This document shows, in pieces, positions 9,375 to 19,860 of a stretch of 20,019 bases of DNA; the first letter of the stretch is position 1; each line of letters starts with the position of its first letter. The position numbers and the translations under genes are program-made. The notes under the pieces were generated by a model that saw nothing but the letters and a program-made list of their open reading frames with translations, was not told the origin of the DNA and did no database searches. The stretch comes from Rhodocollybia butyracea (Eukaryota > Basidiomycota > Agaricomycetes > Agaricales > Omphalotaceae), in contig JADNRY010000978.1 in the NCBI GenBank assembly GCA_015501585.1, positions 1 to 20,019 of the forward strand, in the 5' to 3' direction.

Positions 9375-10366
9375 TCGGTAAAGGGCAAGGACGCCAAACC
9401 AGTACCTTATCTGCAGTCGCATCAATGGAGATTCGATAACTTGACTCGCTGTAAGTGACTGTGTTCCAAAGACTTTTACATAACTATGTAACTACTCGGA
9501 CTTCTTTTCAGCCAGAGAATCCTTGGAGAATCCATGTTAATTCAGACCCATTCCAACGGGGCAAATACCGACTGACACAGCTCGGCCTAACCTATTGGCT
9601 TCAAGCGGACTCGGCAATACCAGTATCGAGCAAAATACTTGAAACACTGAGACGAAGCGGAAGTCTGCGGAGGCCGTGGAGCTGAAGGAAGGTACAGAAT
9701 CTATCCAGTCAATGGCGAGTTTACAGCGGCAGTTAGAAAAAATGCAAAGCACGGTGAGAGCTAGTACATAGATTCATTATGATTGTCTATTTGTGTACTA
9801 GTTAGATCTGCTCAGATGGACTTATATTGAGCCAAAATGGCAAGGCCTTGACGAGGCCATGCCCTCCGTTCAACGTCCGTCTAGTCTATCAAACAGCCGC
9901 GAGTCCCGCAAGCCCAAACATCCTCCGAGCAGCTTAGCGCAAGACTCTCATAGCCTTGAAATATCCAAATACGAACGAGAACTCAAAACGGGGGGCTGTG
10001 CATTTTTGGTACCGACGCTTGAATGATCGGACATTGCCGGCGGGCCCGATGGGCGTCTAGTTGCCTTTCTTTGGGAAACTGCGGTGTGCGGAGCGCACAA
10101 AGGAGGTTTCTTTACATCTGAGCATTCAGTGCTTATATGATCTTGACCGCACGAAGCTTCAGAGAAGGTCAATGAGGATGCAACCGGGTTCTTGACTGTC
10201 TGAGTGGTGGGGAGGCGGGACACGGATTCCATTATGCATTGCAGATGACGAGCCCAGAGTCCAGAGTGTGCTCAACCAGATATATTGGCCTCGGCCTCCG
10301 TACCATTCACTTTCAACTTCCAACGTTCCAGGTGTCCCAACACCCCCTAAAACCGAACGTTTGTAG
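9375..10366 (+). pseudogene. Broken plus-strand gene with several exon-like pieces, unknown family
   Basis: Protein-like segments in order are KGKDAKPVPYLQSHQWRF (9375-9450); an intron-like gap with GTAAGT donor and TTTTCAG acceptor (9451-9511); PENPWRIHVNSDPFQRGKYR (from 9512); TKRKSAEAVELKEGTESI then SMASLQRQLEKMQST (9652-9753, coiled coil); a clean phase-0 intron 9754-9801 (48 bp); LDLLRWTYIEPKWQGLDEAM, a Ser/Arg-rich linker and KYERELKTGGCAFLVPTLE to TGA 10024-10026; GPDGRLVAFLWETAVCGAHK beyond that stop; EASEKVNEDATGFLTV (10153-10200); and DDEPRVQSVLNQIYWPRPPY (10244-10303), stopping at TAG 10364-10366. The frame fails at the first intron join (one base), near 9650 and at the TGA. The coding character seems real, but I do not recognise the family. 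Relic is more likely than intact gene. Confidence 0.4.
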
Positions 10367-12743
10367 TACAATCCCGCTTGCGCATGAAGGACCAAGGTAC
10401 GTGTACATACATACTTATTACAATGTGATTTGCCTTTCAAAAATAGACGAGGCTTAAGTATTACGCGCTAAATTCCGGTGAATATTGTGACGTCGACTCT
10501 ACAGAAAGGTGGCCGGGAGGTAAACTGTCGTTCAGCTCAAGGCGAGCCTGAAATAAAATAGAATAAAATGTATTTGGTCTGGGAAAAGTATACAGTCTTA
10601 TACAGTAAGATACCCAGAGGCGGCAAGACTGAGTACTTATCGTAAATTATCATAAAGTGAGGTATATTATGATATAAAATATATGTAGCAAATATGTACC
10701 TCAGAGGCGGCAAGGCTCAATACTCAAGGTACATAAAGTATGTAGTGTACTTATGACACTGTATTAGTGTAACATCTACGGCCTCACATTCGGATAAAAC
10801 TTGTATGAAGACCTTACCTCACGACTTCCCCCAGCGTCTCGAGTTCTCAGCGTCAAACGCGGCAGCAAGACACAGAAGAATGCTGGGGAAACACGTTTCA
10901 GTGCCGAAGCCGTCTTCTATTGAGGCTAGCTATCGGCCTGAGTGCCCACCGTCTTATAAAGACGACTGTCATCGCCGACGATTCTAGAGTATATACCCAC
11001 AACTCTCACCGTCGGCCCTTCCATTCAACGCCAGTGTCTTCCTCCAGCTTCCAAAAAAGGACAAATGAATAGCAAAAAGCACACACATGAACTTGAATCG
11101 TAATTCAACTCATTAGCATTCAGAGGTGGGAAAAAACACATTTTTCGCAGGGGTGTTTGGGGTGGGACGCTGGCTGAAAGGAGCCTGGCAGCTGGAAGCG
11201 CGACGCAGCGGAGGGGGCGGAGATGAGTTGTCCAATGTCGCAGGCTGCAGGGAGATAAGCTATAACATAACTATTCAGAATTCGAAGTATGGAGAGACTC
11301 GAGGGTCCGAAAAGACCGTCGATTTCTCGAGTGGGATGACCCAGTTAATTTTGAGCGAGTATGGTAAATGTTCTCAGAAGTTGGAATTGGGTACACGTCA
11401 GCTGACAATGTTAACTTATTTGGGGAGCCGTTTTATCACTCGATGCGATACGAGGACTCGGAAGTATGGAAGAGCGTTGAATTGGGACATCGAATAACTC
11501 CAGAATAGTTCTCATATACATAGAACTCATACAGATACACCTCATACTGTGATGATGAGCACCAGGTCATACCGTGACACAGTCACCTCCACAGAGCAAA
11601 GACACTCGGGAGTACCTTCCATGGTTCCGAATAATCATCCTCTGAAACTGGAGGTGGCGATACTTGCGAAAAAAACGCTGTTCTGTGACTTGTCTAAATA
11701 TGACAAGTAAGTAAGGAAGTATTAAAGATGTGTGTTGTTAATGACAACGTTAAGGTTGTGTAGTAGTCGTACAGCTTTGCCGGTATTACTGGCTGGCGAA
11801 CTCGAACAACCTCCATCCAGTATTTCGTTTGTACTGAGGGCCAGGCTCAGATAAACGAGGACCTGACTCAGGAACGCTGGGTTCGAAAGCAGGTTCCTGT
11901 TGCTAGCGCTTGCTAGTTTGCCTGCGTGCAATAAGTAGTAATTGCCTTCTAGATCGCAATAGTCTGGCATGACTCCCCACTTACTCATATTTACTGTATA
12001 TACTGGGACTAGAATAACTCGCGCTGGATCTCCTCATTATCAAAGTGCGTCACGTACGGCCTTGAAAATCTAATCTCTCATACGCAAAGATGCAATTACG
12101 CCTCGAACAGATCTTCGCACTGGCAGTGAGAACTCAACAATTGAAGACACAAAAAGTTGAATCTCATCACGACGTCATTGTTTGAGCTCGAACAATTCCG
12201 AGCCTTTGATACTAATGATAGATGATAAGACTGATAGCTGAAAATTAAGGCAACAATCTGCAAACAGTGCAACTTGGAGGAACTCCCCTGCGATCGCGCA
12301 ATCCGATAAGGCAATTTGTCGGATTTTTATCATCTGACCCCCCATACGGGCCAGCGCCACACACGACAGGTTGAGATAATAAGATTATTTCCAAATGTAG
12401 ACTAAGGGCTATTGAGTACCTCTACAGTCGCCGCACACAAACTATTGCGCAAGAGTTTGCAAGCCGAGTTCCAGAAAGATCCTCTCTCAAACCTCAAACC
12501 TCAATCTATTCCAATGTGGAACTTGCATGCGGGGCCTGAGGGCCTGGAGGGTGCGGGCGAAAATGCGGAACCGATAAATTAACATTTACAAACCTTTCGC
12601 GACCTTTACTACAACCGCGAAGCGGCGCCTTGTGCAGCCTGAATGCACATGTGGGTTCCTACGGGGAAATACATCCATATGAATATGCCAATGGCATTTA
12701 TGCTATTATTCCGAGTTCTATGGAGTGTCAAGTTACTCTATGG
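10367..12743. other. Long stretch without a convincing gene
   Basis: Several open frames occur (10805-10987 plus, 11126-11497 plus, 11722-11988 minus, 12096-12314 minus). None shows recognisable domains, consistent intron structure or strong amino-acid bias. Only small repeats were seen, notably the pair at 10615 and 10702. Confidence 0.35.
10615..10724 (+). repeat. Spaced pair of 23-bp direct repeats in AT-rich DNA
   Basis: CAGAGGCGGCAAGACTGAGTACT (quoted here in two parts: CAGAGGCGGCAAGACT and GAGTACT) at 10615-10637 recurs at 10702-10724 with three mismatches. AT-rich sequence containing CATAAAGT follows both copies, so the repeat unit is probably about 87 bp and partly decayed. Confidence 0.6.
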
Positions 12744-12778
12744 GAGGCTTATGGAGAGGCTTATGGAGAGGCTTATGG
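12744..12778 (+). repeat. Three copies of a 12-bp tandem repeat
   Basis: GAGGCTTATGGA occurs at 12744-12755 and 12756-12767 and, lacking the last base, at 12768-12778. The period keeps a reading frame (repeating Glu-Ala-Tyr-Gly), but no gene is supported around it. Confidence 0.85.
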
Positions 12779-12832
12779 CACTTACGGAGGTGGTGTGAGG
12801 TGGTGTGTGGGTGGAAGAGAGAACACCCGGAC

Positions 12833-12865
12833 ACCGGGACGGGATCGAAAACCTCCTGTCCCGGT
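12833..12865. repeat. Inverted repeat / possible hairpin
   Basis: ACCGGGACGGGA (12833-12844) and TCCTGTCCCGGT (12854-12865) are reverse complements except for one position, with a 9-base loop. The flank has further CCCGG/CCGGG palindromic sequence. No T-run follows, so it is not a typical terminator. Confidence 0.7.
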
Positions 12866-13066
12866 ACGTGAATTCCGAAAAAGCGGAGAACGGTCACCGT
12901 TTGCGCGTGCGCGCGAAAGGCTCAAATGCCTCAAGGTCAGCTTTTACTCACAAGTTTTAGACGGTTTGTTGCTTTATAGCCTGTGTAATGCTGCTGACTT
13001 GATATAACTTGAGATAACCCGCGCAAGCCCGTGTATCGCCAAGAAAGACATGGGGCCAAGGATCCG

Positions 13067-13087
13067 GAAAGAAAGAAAGAAAGAAAG
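13067..13087 (+). repeat. GAAA microsatellite
   Basis: Five uninterrupted GAAA units occur here. It marks the left end of the low-complexity region that extends towards the GATA-factor gene. Confidence 0.85.
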
Positions 13088-13431
13088 CAAGGCGATAATG
13101 AAAGGAATCCAATTTTGGTATAACCACCTACATAGTTTTTCAGTCTCCGACCAGTTGGATCCTTGGAGCCGTCAACGACTCGAACATAGTCAAAGGCACG
13201 TACTTATTGTACGCGGATTTAAAGGCACCGATTCGATTCGAACATACATATAGCACATATAGCACATTCAACAGCTAGCTTGAATACTGCGCCGCTTGAA
13301 TTCTTGAATACATAGTGCATGAATACCGCATTGAACAGGGGTGAATAGAGAGGGTGAATATCGATGAATAGATGAATAGATACACACATACATACATAGT
13401 AACACAAGTACAATGTACACTTGTACAACAG

Positions 13432-13437
13432 TTTATT
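13432..13437 (-). terminator. Candidate polyadenylation signal for the GATA-factor gene
   Basis: The minus strand reads AATAAA here, followed by T/G-rich sequence with several TGTA elements and TATGTATGTATG. This would give a 3' untranslated region of about 1.6 kb. Fungal signals are loose, so this is tentative. Confidence 0.2.
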
Positions 13438-14768
13438 TTAGCTAGCGACCATGGAAAAAGTGGAAACGTTCGATGGATTCGATGTTTCGAAAATGGAATT
13501 TTTGGAAGGGAGGGACGAGGGGAAAGCGGGGAAAGCAGGAATGGATGAAAAACAGGGGTAATGGAGGCGTGGAACGGATGAACGGATAGGATGGATAGAA
13601 TGGGACGTAGGATTAAACGAATAGGATTGAACGGGTAGGATGGATGGAATGGATGGAACGGGGAATGGACGATATGGACGGTACGCATTGCACGGAATGG
13701 AATGGACTGAAAAGAGACAAACAAGGTACTTGAACTCGATAATAATACGACAAAGGAGGCGTAAGCAGCGCTGAACTCTGGATGGATGACTCGGTGTCTA
13801 ACCTAGACCCGACATATAATATAGAATAAAGAATACATCGAATACAAGAATACAAAAGAACAAACAAACCAACAAAGGGAGAGTGGGTGAGGGGGGCAGT
13901 ACATCATGCGCAGTTACTCGAAGAGAAAGGCCGAAAAAGGGAACACGGAGGTAATAGTGGCAAGTAACAAAGCAAGTAATGGGGCGGTGAAAATTAAACG
14001 AACGGAAAACAAAAAGGAATGACAGCAAACAAAAGGACCCCCAAAAAACAACAACAACAGCGCTAGCAGCACGCAAGTGTAAAAATGTAATAGCGCGCAA
14101 ACGAGAACAACGACATACCCTTGTCGTCACCTATAATACAACAAGGAATAACCAACGGCACCGGCGCTCGTGAGGTGGCTGAAAACGTGTAAAACGTGTA
14201 TGCATAATAAAGTACAGTAGTACACAAAAAAACTTGTAATCCTTGTTGTATATATACAATACATATATATAAATTGAACAAACAACAAACGGCGAGTTGA
14301 TAAGGGAACGAAATCCCAGTGGAACAGAGGAAATTGAAATGAAGATGGGTGGCTTTTTTCTCGAAAGAAGAATGAAAGAAAGGGGACCTGGGAAAGGAAA
14401 TAGAAATGGATAGGAAAGGAATGAAGAGGAAAGAACCCGCGACCCGCGAACAGGGATAAAGGGGGAAAGAAGAACCCCACAACGGAGATAAAGGATCCAC
14501 GGAAAGAAGAAAGAAGAAAAGAACCGGGCGATAGCGAGAGCTGAGCAGCTGAAACTTGATACAAAGGAAGCAAGGAAATAAAGGAATAAAGAATCAAGGA
14601 GGAAATAAGGAATAAAGGAATAAAAAAAGGAATACAGAAAGGAATACAGACGAAAGGCAAAACGGAAGTGAGTTGGATGGCCAGTTGGTTAAAGTGAGAT
14701 GAGGTGGCAGACGGAATGAGATGAGTAGATAGAGCAGAATCAGCAGATATCAATAAGAATAAATAACC

Positions 14769-14787
14769 GATAACCGACGATAGATAA
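14769..14787 (+). promoter_or_regulatory. Cluster of GATA cores downstream of the GATA-factor gene
   Basis: GATAAC at 14769-14774, GATAG at 14779-14783 and GATAA at 14783-14787 lie within 19 bases, with another GATAAC at 14929-14934. Such cores are expected fairly often in A/G-rich DNA, so binding is only a possibility. Confidence 0.2.
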
Positions 14788-15079
14788 TCTGAACCAGAAA
14801 CCAGAAGGATTCTAAGCGGGAGAGATGGGATGCGAGGGATGGTAGGGATGGTAGGGAGATGGGAGGTGTCGCGTTCGCAAAATGATGTTTCTGTTTTTGG
14901 AAAAGGAGAAGTGAAAGACCGAGAATCCGATAACCGAGAATCCGAAAACCGAGAGAAAGCAAAACTAAGAGAGCAAGAAAGGATTTTAAGAAAATAAAGA
15001 TAATGCGCAATTCTCCAATCGAATATATAACATTTTGAAAGGAAAGAGAGTGTTCAGAGTATTCGGAGGGACAGGCCAC

Positions 15080-17360
15080 TTACTCCATCAAGCCCAAGCC
15101 CAAGCCCTCCATGTCCTCCATCTTGCCAAACCCAGCGCTCCCCATGCTCATCTCCCCATCGAGTTCACCATCCCGAAATCAGACTCGTTAGGTTCCTCGG
15201 CAGCGCTGCAGGCACGGAACGCGCGCTGTGCAGTATCGACGACGAACGCGAGCGTGAATCACGCGACGACGAGGACAGCAGAGGTGAATGGGACGACAAC
15301 AGCGGGGAGTTGGAATAAGCTGAGCGAACCGAGTTTACGGAATCACTGCGTTCGCGCGAGTTTGCGTACATGGATTTGTGGTGTTGCTGTTGCTGGTGCT
15401 GCAGCTGATGGTGTTGTTGTGTTGTTGTTGTTCTCGTGCATCCCGTGAGGCATTCAAGTACGCTTCGTACGGCGCGCTGGTGCTTATCGTGTGGGATTTG
15501 CCCCTGTTGCCTGCGAGGCCGATGGGGCCTTTGAGGAGAGATTGGTCTTTGGTGTAGGGGTCTGCAGAGTTGACGAGGGTTTCGGGAGAGTCTGGGCTCA
15601 TTGCTATGGTTGAGCCGCTGTTAATGGGTGCGTCCATGCCTGACAGTGACATGTCGCCGAGGGCTAGAGGGCTGGGAATGTTGGTTTGCGAAGCCAGACG
15701 CGGCGAGTTGGTGGAGAGATACGGAGAATTGCCTGAGCTTGGAGGAAGAGGCAGTGTGTGTGGATGCGGAGACGGAGACATCGAGTGGTAGGATTCACGG
15801 TCATTGTATCCGATATCAGACAATGGTGCATTCGGTAATCTAATACCAGCTGAGCTCTGCGGCGGTGAAGGAGAATTGTTATTGTTGTATACATAGTTCA
15901 AAGGTGGTAGATGCTGATGCCCAAGCATTCCAGCGGGCGAGTTGTACCCAGAGTTGTTCGCAGAACTGTAGATAGAGCCTAATCACGCGAGATTGAGAGA
16001 GAAGCAAGTTGTAAATCAGTATTTTGGTTACACACAAGACGATAGTGATACAGAAAAGAAATACACGGAGGAAGACGAAATAGATATCACAATAGGTATA
16101 AATATGTACGAAGCGAAAAGAGGTATCGAGTTCATTTTGGGTAGCAGGTATTCTATGACGCCCGACTTGGCTCTTCGTGGATGATTGGAGGTAGTGTGAG
16201 TTGCGCAGAGTCTGGCGGCGACGCCGACGAATGCGAGTAGGGCGAATGATAAGGCGAGCCGTAGGCTTCAGATGACGGTGTAAAAGTTGGCGAATGAGTT
16301 GGTGAAGAAGTGACATAGCCGTTTGGCGGGTACGTTGGCGAGTACGGCGAGTCGTACGGGTAGCGCATATCGGGTTGAATCGGGTATAGTCGAGCTGGTT
16401 GCGGAAGAATACGGAATATGTTGGCAAAATGTACACGAAAGAGACAAAGCAAAAAAAGGGGGAGTAAAAGGGGTGGGAAAGAAACTCACCATTATCATCC
16501 CAATCGCTGTTACTGCCACCATTGCTCGAGACACTGCTTCGTCTGGCGCGAGGACCGCCGAGGCCGCGTTCGACAGATTCCTTCTTGATCAAGTTTTTGC
16601 CTGGCGATTTTGGACTGGTTTTACCCGCTGAACTGCCGTTTGAAAGCGAGTTTTTGCGAGCCTTGCCGCCCGCTCTGAGTTCGTCAAAGCGCAAAGGCCG
16701 AGGTCTGAGATGCGTGCGTTCGTAGAGACCGCATTTGTTGCAGACGATTTTGCCAGGATTCAGCGTGCTGCGTCTCCATGAAGGAGGCTCAGTTGTGTGG
16801 CAGTTGAAGCAGCGGCGTCGGAGATACTGGGTCTCTTTGCTCGCTGCGTCGTCGGTATGCTGGATGGGAAGAGGCGCTGGGAGATGTGGATAGCCTATGC
16901 CGGCCATGCCGGCCATTGGACCCAGCATCCCAGGACCTCCGGAAGAAGGCGGGCCGTATGGATGGTGATGATGTTGGTGCTGGATGTACTGTTGCTGGTG
17001 GTAGTACGGGTGGCCAGCTGGGCCGCTGGATGGAACAACGTAGCCGGCATCGTCGTAGGCATCGTATGCCGATGGGTACGAAGGCGGCGCGTCGTGGCGG
17101 GCGTAGGGAAAAGTATTGCGACGAGGCATCGGCGGCTGATGTTGTTGCTGCTGATGCTGCTGCTGTTGTTTTGGATACTCTTCCTCGTGGGCGTAGAGTT
17201 CGTGGAGCAGAGACGGTCTGTAGTGGCTGTCGTCGTCGTATATCTGAGTCTGTACAGCGTACGGGACATCGGACCGCGGCGAAGGAGTACGGGGAGCAGA
17301 AGAGTCCTCCGAGTAAGTTGTGTATCCGTCAAACGAAAGTGTCTCCATGTCTGCTAGCAT
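15080..17360 (-). CDS. GATA zinc-finger transcription factor, multi-exon with uncertain 3' half
   Basis: This is a DNA-binding regulator with one GATA finger. Start is ATG 17360 (MLADMETL) or 17348 (METLSFDG). Exon 1 (17360-16490) holds an acidic/Ser N-terminus, Q/H-rich runs (KQQQQHQQQQHQ, YHQQQYIQHQHHHH), a PG/M-rich part, then the finger CFNC-(19 residues)-CNKC with PPSWRR and GLYERTHLRPRP behind it (about residues 184-220), and a basic Ser/Lys tail. Intron 16489-16395 is GT-AG. Exon 2 (16394-16153) is rich in SPY/SPT and ends at TAG, giving a 370-residue short product. Further coding-like exons lie downstream: 15978-15370 (SPSPPQSSAGIRLPNAPLSD), 15319-15216 (Ser/Arg-rich) and 15151-15080 (MSMGSAGFGKMEDM, stop TAA). 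They are joined by possible introns 15369-15320 and 15215-15152. Exon 1 also joins 15978 in phase. The gene and finger are certain; the 3' structure is not. Confidence 0.75.
15373..15436 (-). repeat. CAA/CAG/CAC trinucleotide-rich tract in the GATA-factor 3' exon
   Basis: One frame reads EQQQHNNTISCSTSNSN, continuous with the upstream open frame. The frame shifted by one reads QQHHQLQHQQQQHHKSMYAN, continuous with the downstream Ser/Arg-rich segment. This is a typical place for length variation. Confidence 0.6.
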
Positions 17361-17612
17361 TGTGTTGGGGGACGAACTTTTTTTTCAAGTGGATACTCGA
17401 AATCGGCGTATTATATGCATGATCCCGTTTAGGTATTGCGATAATATTTGCGCAAATTTCGGCAAAGAAACCTGCCTGGGAACTAGCAAATTTTTTTGTC
17501 CACGGAATTAGTGCATGACACGGAAACAAGCGCAGATCGAGATCCTCACATTTGTGGTCACACAAAACGTCGAATCTCCAGATGCGATAAGCAGAAATAT
17601 TATTATATCTAT

Positions 17613-17620
17613 TATTTATA
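17613..17620 (-). promoter_or_regulatory. Candidate TATA box of the GATA-factor gene
   Basis: TATAAATA reads towards the gene about 253 bases upstream of the first ATG, in a strongly AT-rich patch (17597-17622). A GATAAG core lies next to it at 17586-17591 on the plus strand. A position this far from the start codon would imply a 5' untranslated region of about 200 bases. Confidence 0.25.
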
Positions 17621-19834
17621 TTACGTACGTGTGACCCGGATGCAAATACACAGGGCAAGGGACGAGCAGTGTCAGATGTCTCTGGGGTCCCACTCCGCTC
17701 TGTTGGTTCACCGCCGGTCAAGAGGCTGTCCTCTTCCTGTGCGCTTCAACTGCTCAATCTAAAGTATCCCAAGTAATTGATACTTGTCGTGGCGTGCTTC
17801 GATTCCCTGGTACAACTCACTGAAACTGTTCCCAGCTAATTTTATGCTATCCGGTTACTTTCCTGTACACCAGTAGACTCGCTAGACACACTACAGACTC
17901 CGAGAACCGATCGTCAACACCGAACTCTTAGCACCGAATCCCCCGCGAGTTTCTTTCTTGTTCTTCGCTCGTACTGGTCGTGTGTCCAAAACTGACTTGC
18001 ATACCTACTTACATATGTACTTCTCCAACCCCCAATCTGCGGCCTTTGACCGCCTCGCCTTACCAGTGCAGCCCCACCCTTGGGCCCACACATACGTTCG
18101 TTACTTTCATTCCTCCATAGTGAATCGAGTGAATCTTCATTTTTGGTTTGGACTCGGTGAAAACGCTTCCGCTCTGCCGGCATTCCAAACCAGCACTTGG
18201 GCCCTTTTACACCTTCGACACGAGCTAATAACTCAAAAAGCTAGCTGCGTCCGTGTCTCTTGTACTTTCCAAGATACAGCATCGCAATCGATCGCGAATT
18301 CCTCAAATTGCCCTTGTCATAATCCTTTCACCGAGTGCTGTGCTGTGTTCACATCTCAAAACGAAACGATTTCTTCCTCTCATCTTGTATTCCTGGATCC
18401 TGGACCAACGTTCGTTCGTACCTACACTACCGGCAGGCAGGCAGTCAACCCCAGATTATAATAGCGAACTTTCTCCGCCCCGCTCAGCTGCTGGCCATGG
18501 GAAAGCCTAGTCCCCTTTCAGTTTGGTGGTGTTGTTTGCATATGCATTAGTTATCCATGTTGCAGCTTGTTTAGAATTGTAAAAAGGAAAACAATTCCTT
18601 GTTTGCTGCGCAAATATCGCTGTAGGCCAAGCTCCTCTTCCACCCTCCTCCTCCCTCTCGAAAAGGCAGGTGTCGACGCATGACAAACGTTGCTTTGCGC
18701 CATCGCAGCCCAATGCCAATGGCCCGTTTGAGCGTTTTGAAACTGAAAATCCGAACATCCGAGCCGGATTTGCTTTTTCCTTTGGCGTGGTCTCGTGGTC
18801 TAGTTTTTGTTTTATTTTAATTTATTCCTTATTCTATTTGATTTGATTTTCCTCTGGCAGCTCTCTCGTGTTTTTGCGTCTTTTCGCGTGCGTGTCGTAG
18901 TGGAGATCGCGTAAACGGTAAACTGCATAAGCAGCATAAACTATATGTATTCCAGGTATGTATTTCCAGATCTCCCTTCGCTTTCAAAGGCTTCTGGGTG
19001 CTTCTGGCTTTGGCGCTTTCACCGAATGAATCTCTGGATTTGCGCATTTGATTATCTGCCCTTTTTTCATATGAGACTAGCGTGCTTGCTTTGTATACAA
19101 GTGCGAAGGAGATAACGTCGCACTCTGGCAGCGTCTAGATCTCAGCGCCTAGCTGAAAGGAAGTAGGGAATCTAATGTATTTGTAGGTAACTCTGGAAAA
19201 TGTCCGTTGGATAATCGCAGCTTCTGCACGCGCTTTCCTTATGTTCCAAATGCAAGTTACTCAAGGCCGTCGGAGTCGCCAAATAAGACTGCAAAGTAAG
19301 TATAATTATCAGGCTCGATGACCTCTCCGCCTTTAGCACTTACGATATCGCGACTGTTAGTGCATGCCCATGGGTAATAGTATCGATCTTGGGGTTTTTA
19401 ATTTTCTTATTCCAACTCCTCCTGCTCGTCCCACCAACCACTAGTTTGAAGCAAGTTATTAACTTACGCGTCGCCAAGGGGCTGCCGTGAACGCGTTCGA
19501 TTAATATTATTTAATATTATTTCCGGTCTGGAGCTTGCCTGAGCTTGCCCAATGCAAAAAGGCTGCCGACGCTTCATACATTGTGCGAGACACGGGGGTG
19601 GCAGGGCCCGGTGTGGGGAATCGGATACCGTCTCCTTACGGAAAAATAGCAAGTTTTTTGCTGAGGGGCCGAAACGCAAATGGCGCCATATGGGGAATGT
19701 GGGGTAAAGGATTTTTTTTTCTTTTTTTTCGCAGGACGGTCCGGTTTTGGACTCGGTGCTCGAAGGTACAGTAAGAGCTATCTCCGTCGTTGGCTGTATG
19801 GAACTGCCACCAAGGTCAACGAACAGAGAGAGCA

Positions 19835-19860
19835 GATAGCAGATAACGGATAACGGATTA
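19835..19860 (+). promoter_or_regulatory. GATA-core cluster far upstream of the GATA-factor gene
   Basis: GATAG (19835-19839), GATAAC (19842-19847) and GATAAC (19849-19854) are spaced by 7 bases, followed by GGATTA. The regular spacing suggests a small tandem duplication and possibly a multi-site GATA-binding element. It lies about 2.5 kb upstream of the GATA-factor start. Confidence 0.3.

Larger units (their letters stand above)
13300..15030. repeat. 1.7-kb purine-rich low-complexity tract of degenerate short tandem repeats
   Basis: The plus strand is strongly A/G-biased and full of decayed repeats: GAATAGAT at 13360-13380, GGATGGAAT-like units at 13560-13700, GGAATAAA-like units at 14570-14645, GGATGGTAG twice near 14836-14855, and a 15-bp unit CCGAGAATCCGATAA / CCGAGAATCCGAAAA at 14919-14948. 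The minus strand, which is the sense strand of the GATA-factor gene, is therefore pyrimidine-rich and shows long open frames without meaning, because stop codons need purines. It probably contains the long 3' untranslated region of that gene. Confidence 0.65.

Noticed and set aside
11126..11497. Plus-strand frame of 123 codons
   Set aside because: Its composition is ordinary for non-coding DNA and it lacks motifs or exon partners.
11870..11910. GGGTTCGAAAGCAGGTTCC, resembling a tRNA T-arm
   Set aside because: No acceptor, D-arm or anticodon stem could be placed at the right distance on either strand.
11722..11988. Minus-strand frame starting MSKWGVMPDYC, 88 codons
   Set aside because: It reads like a possible small protein but has no recognisable motif, no intron partners and no clear promoter, so I do not call it a gene.
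12833..12865. Hairpin as an intrinsic terminator
   Set aside because: There is no T-run after the stem, and intrinsic termination is not expected in a fungal nuclear genome.
13275..15079. Chain of long overlapping open frames on the minus strand (up to 208 codons)
   Set aside because: They lie in the pyrimidine-rich strand of a low-complexity tract, where stop codons are rare by composition. The frames overlap each other and contain only repetitive Phe/Ser/Pro/Leu-rich sequence.
16797..17422. Plus-strand open frames of 178-186 codons
   Set aside because: They are antisense shadows of GATA-factor exon 1, created by its codon bias and GC content.
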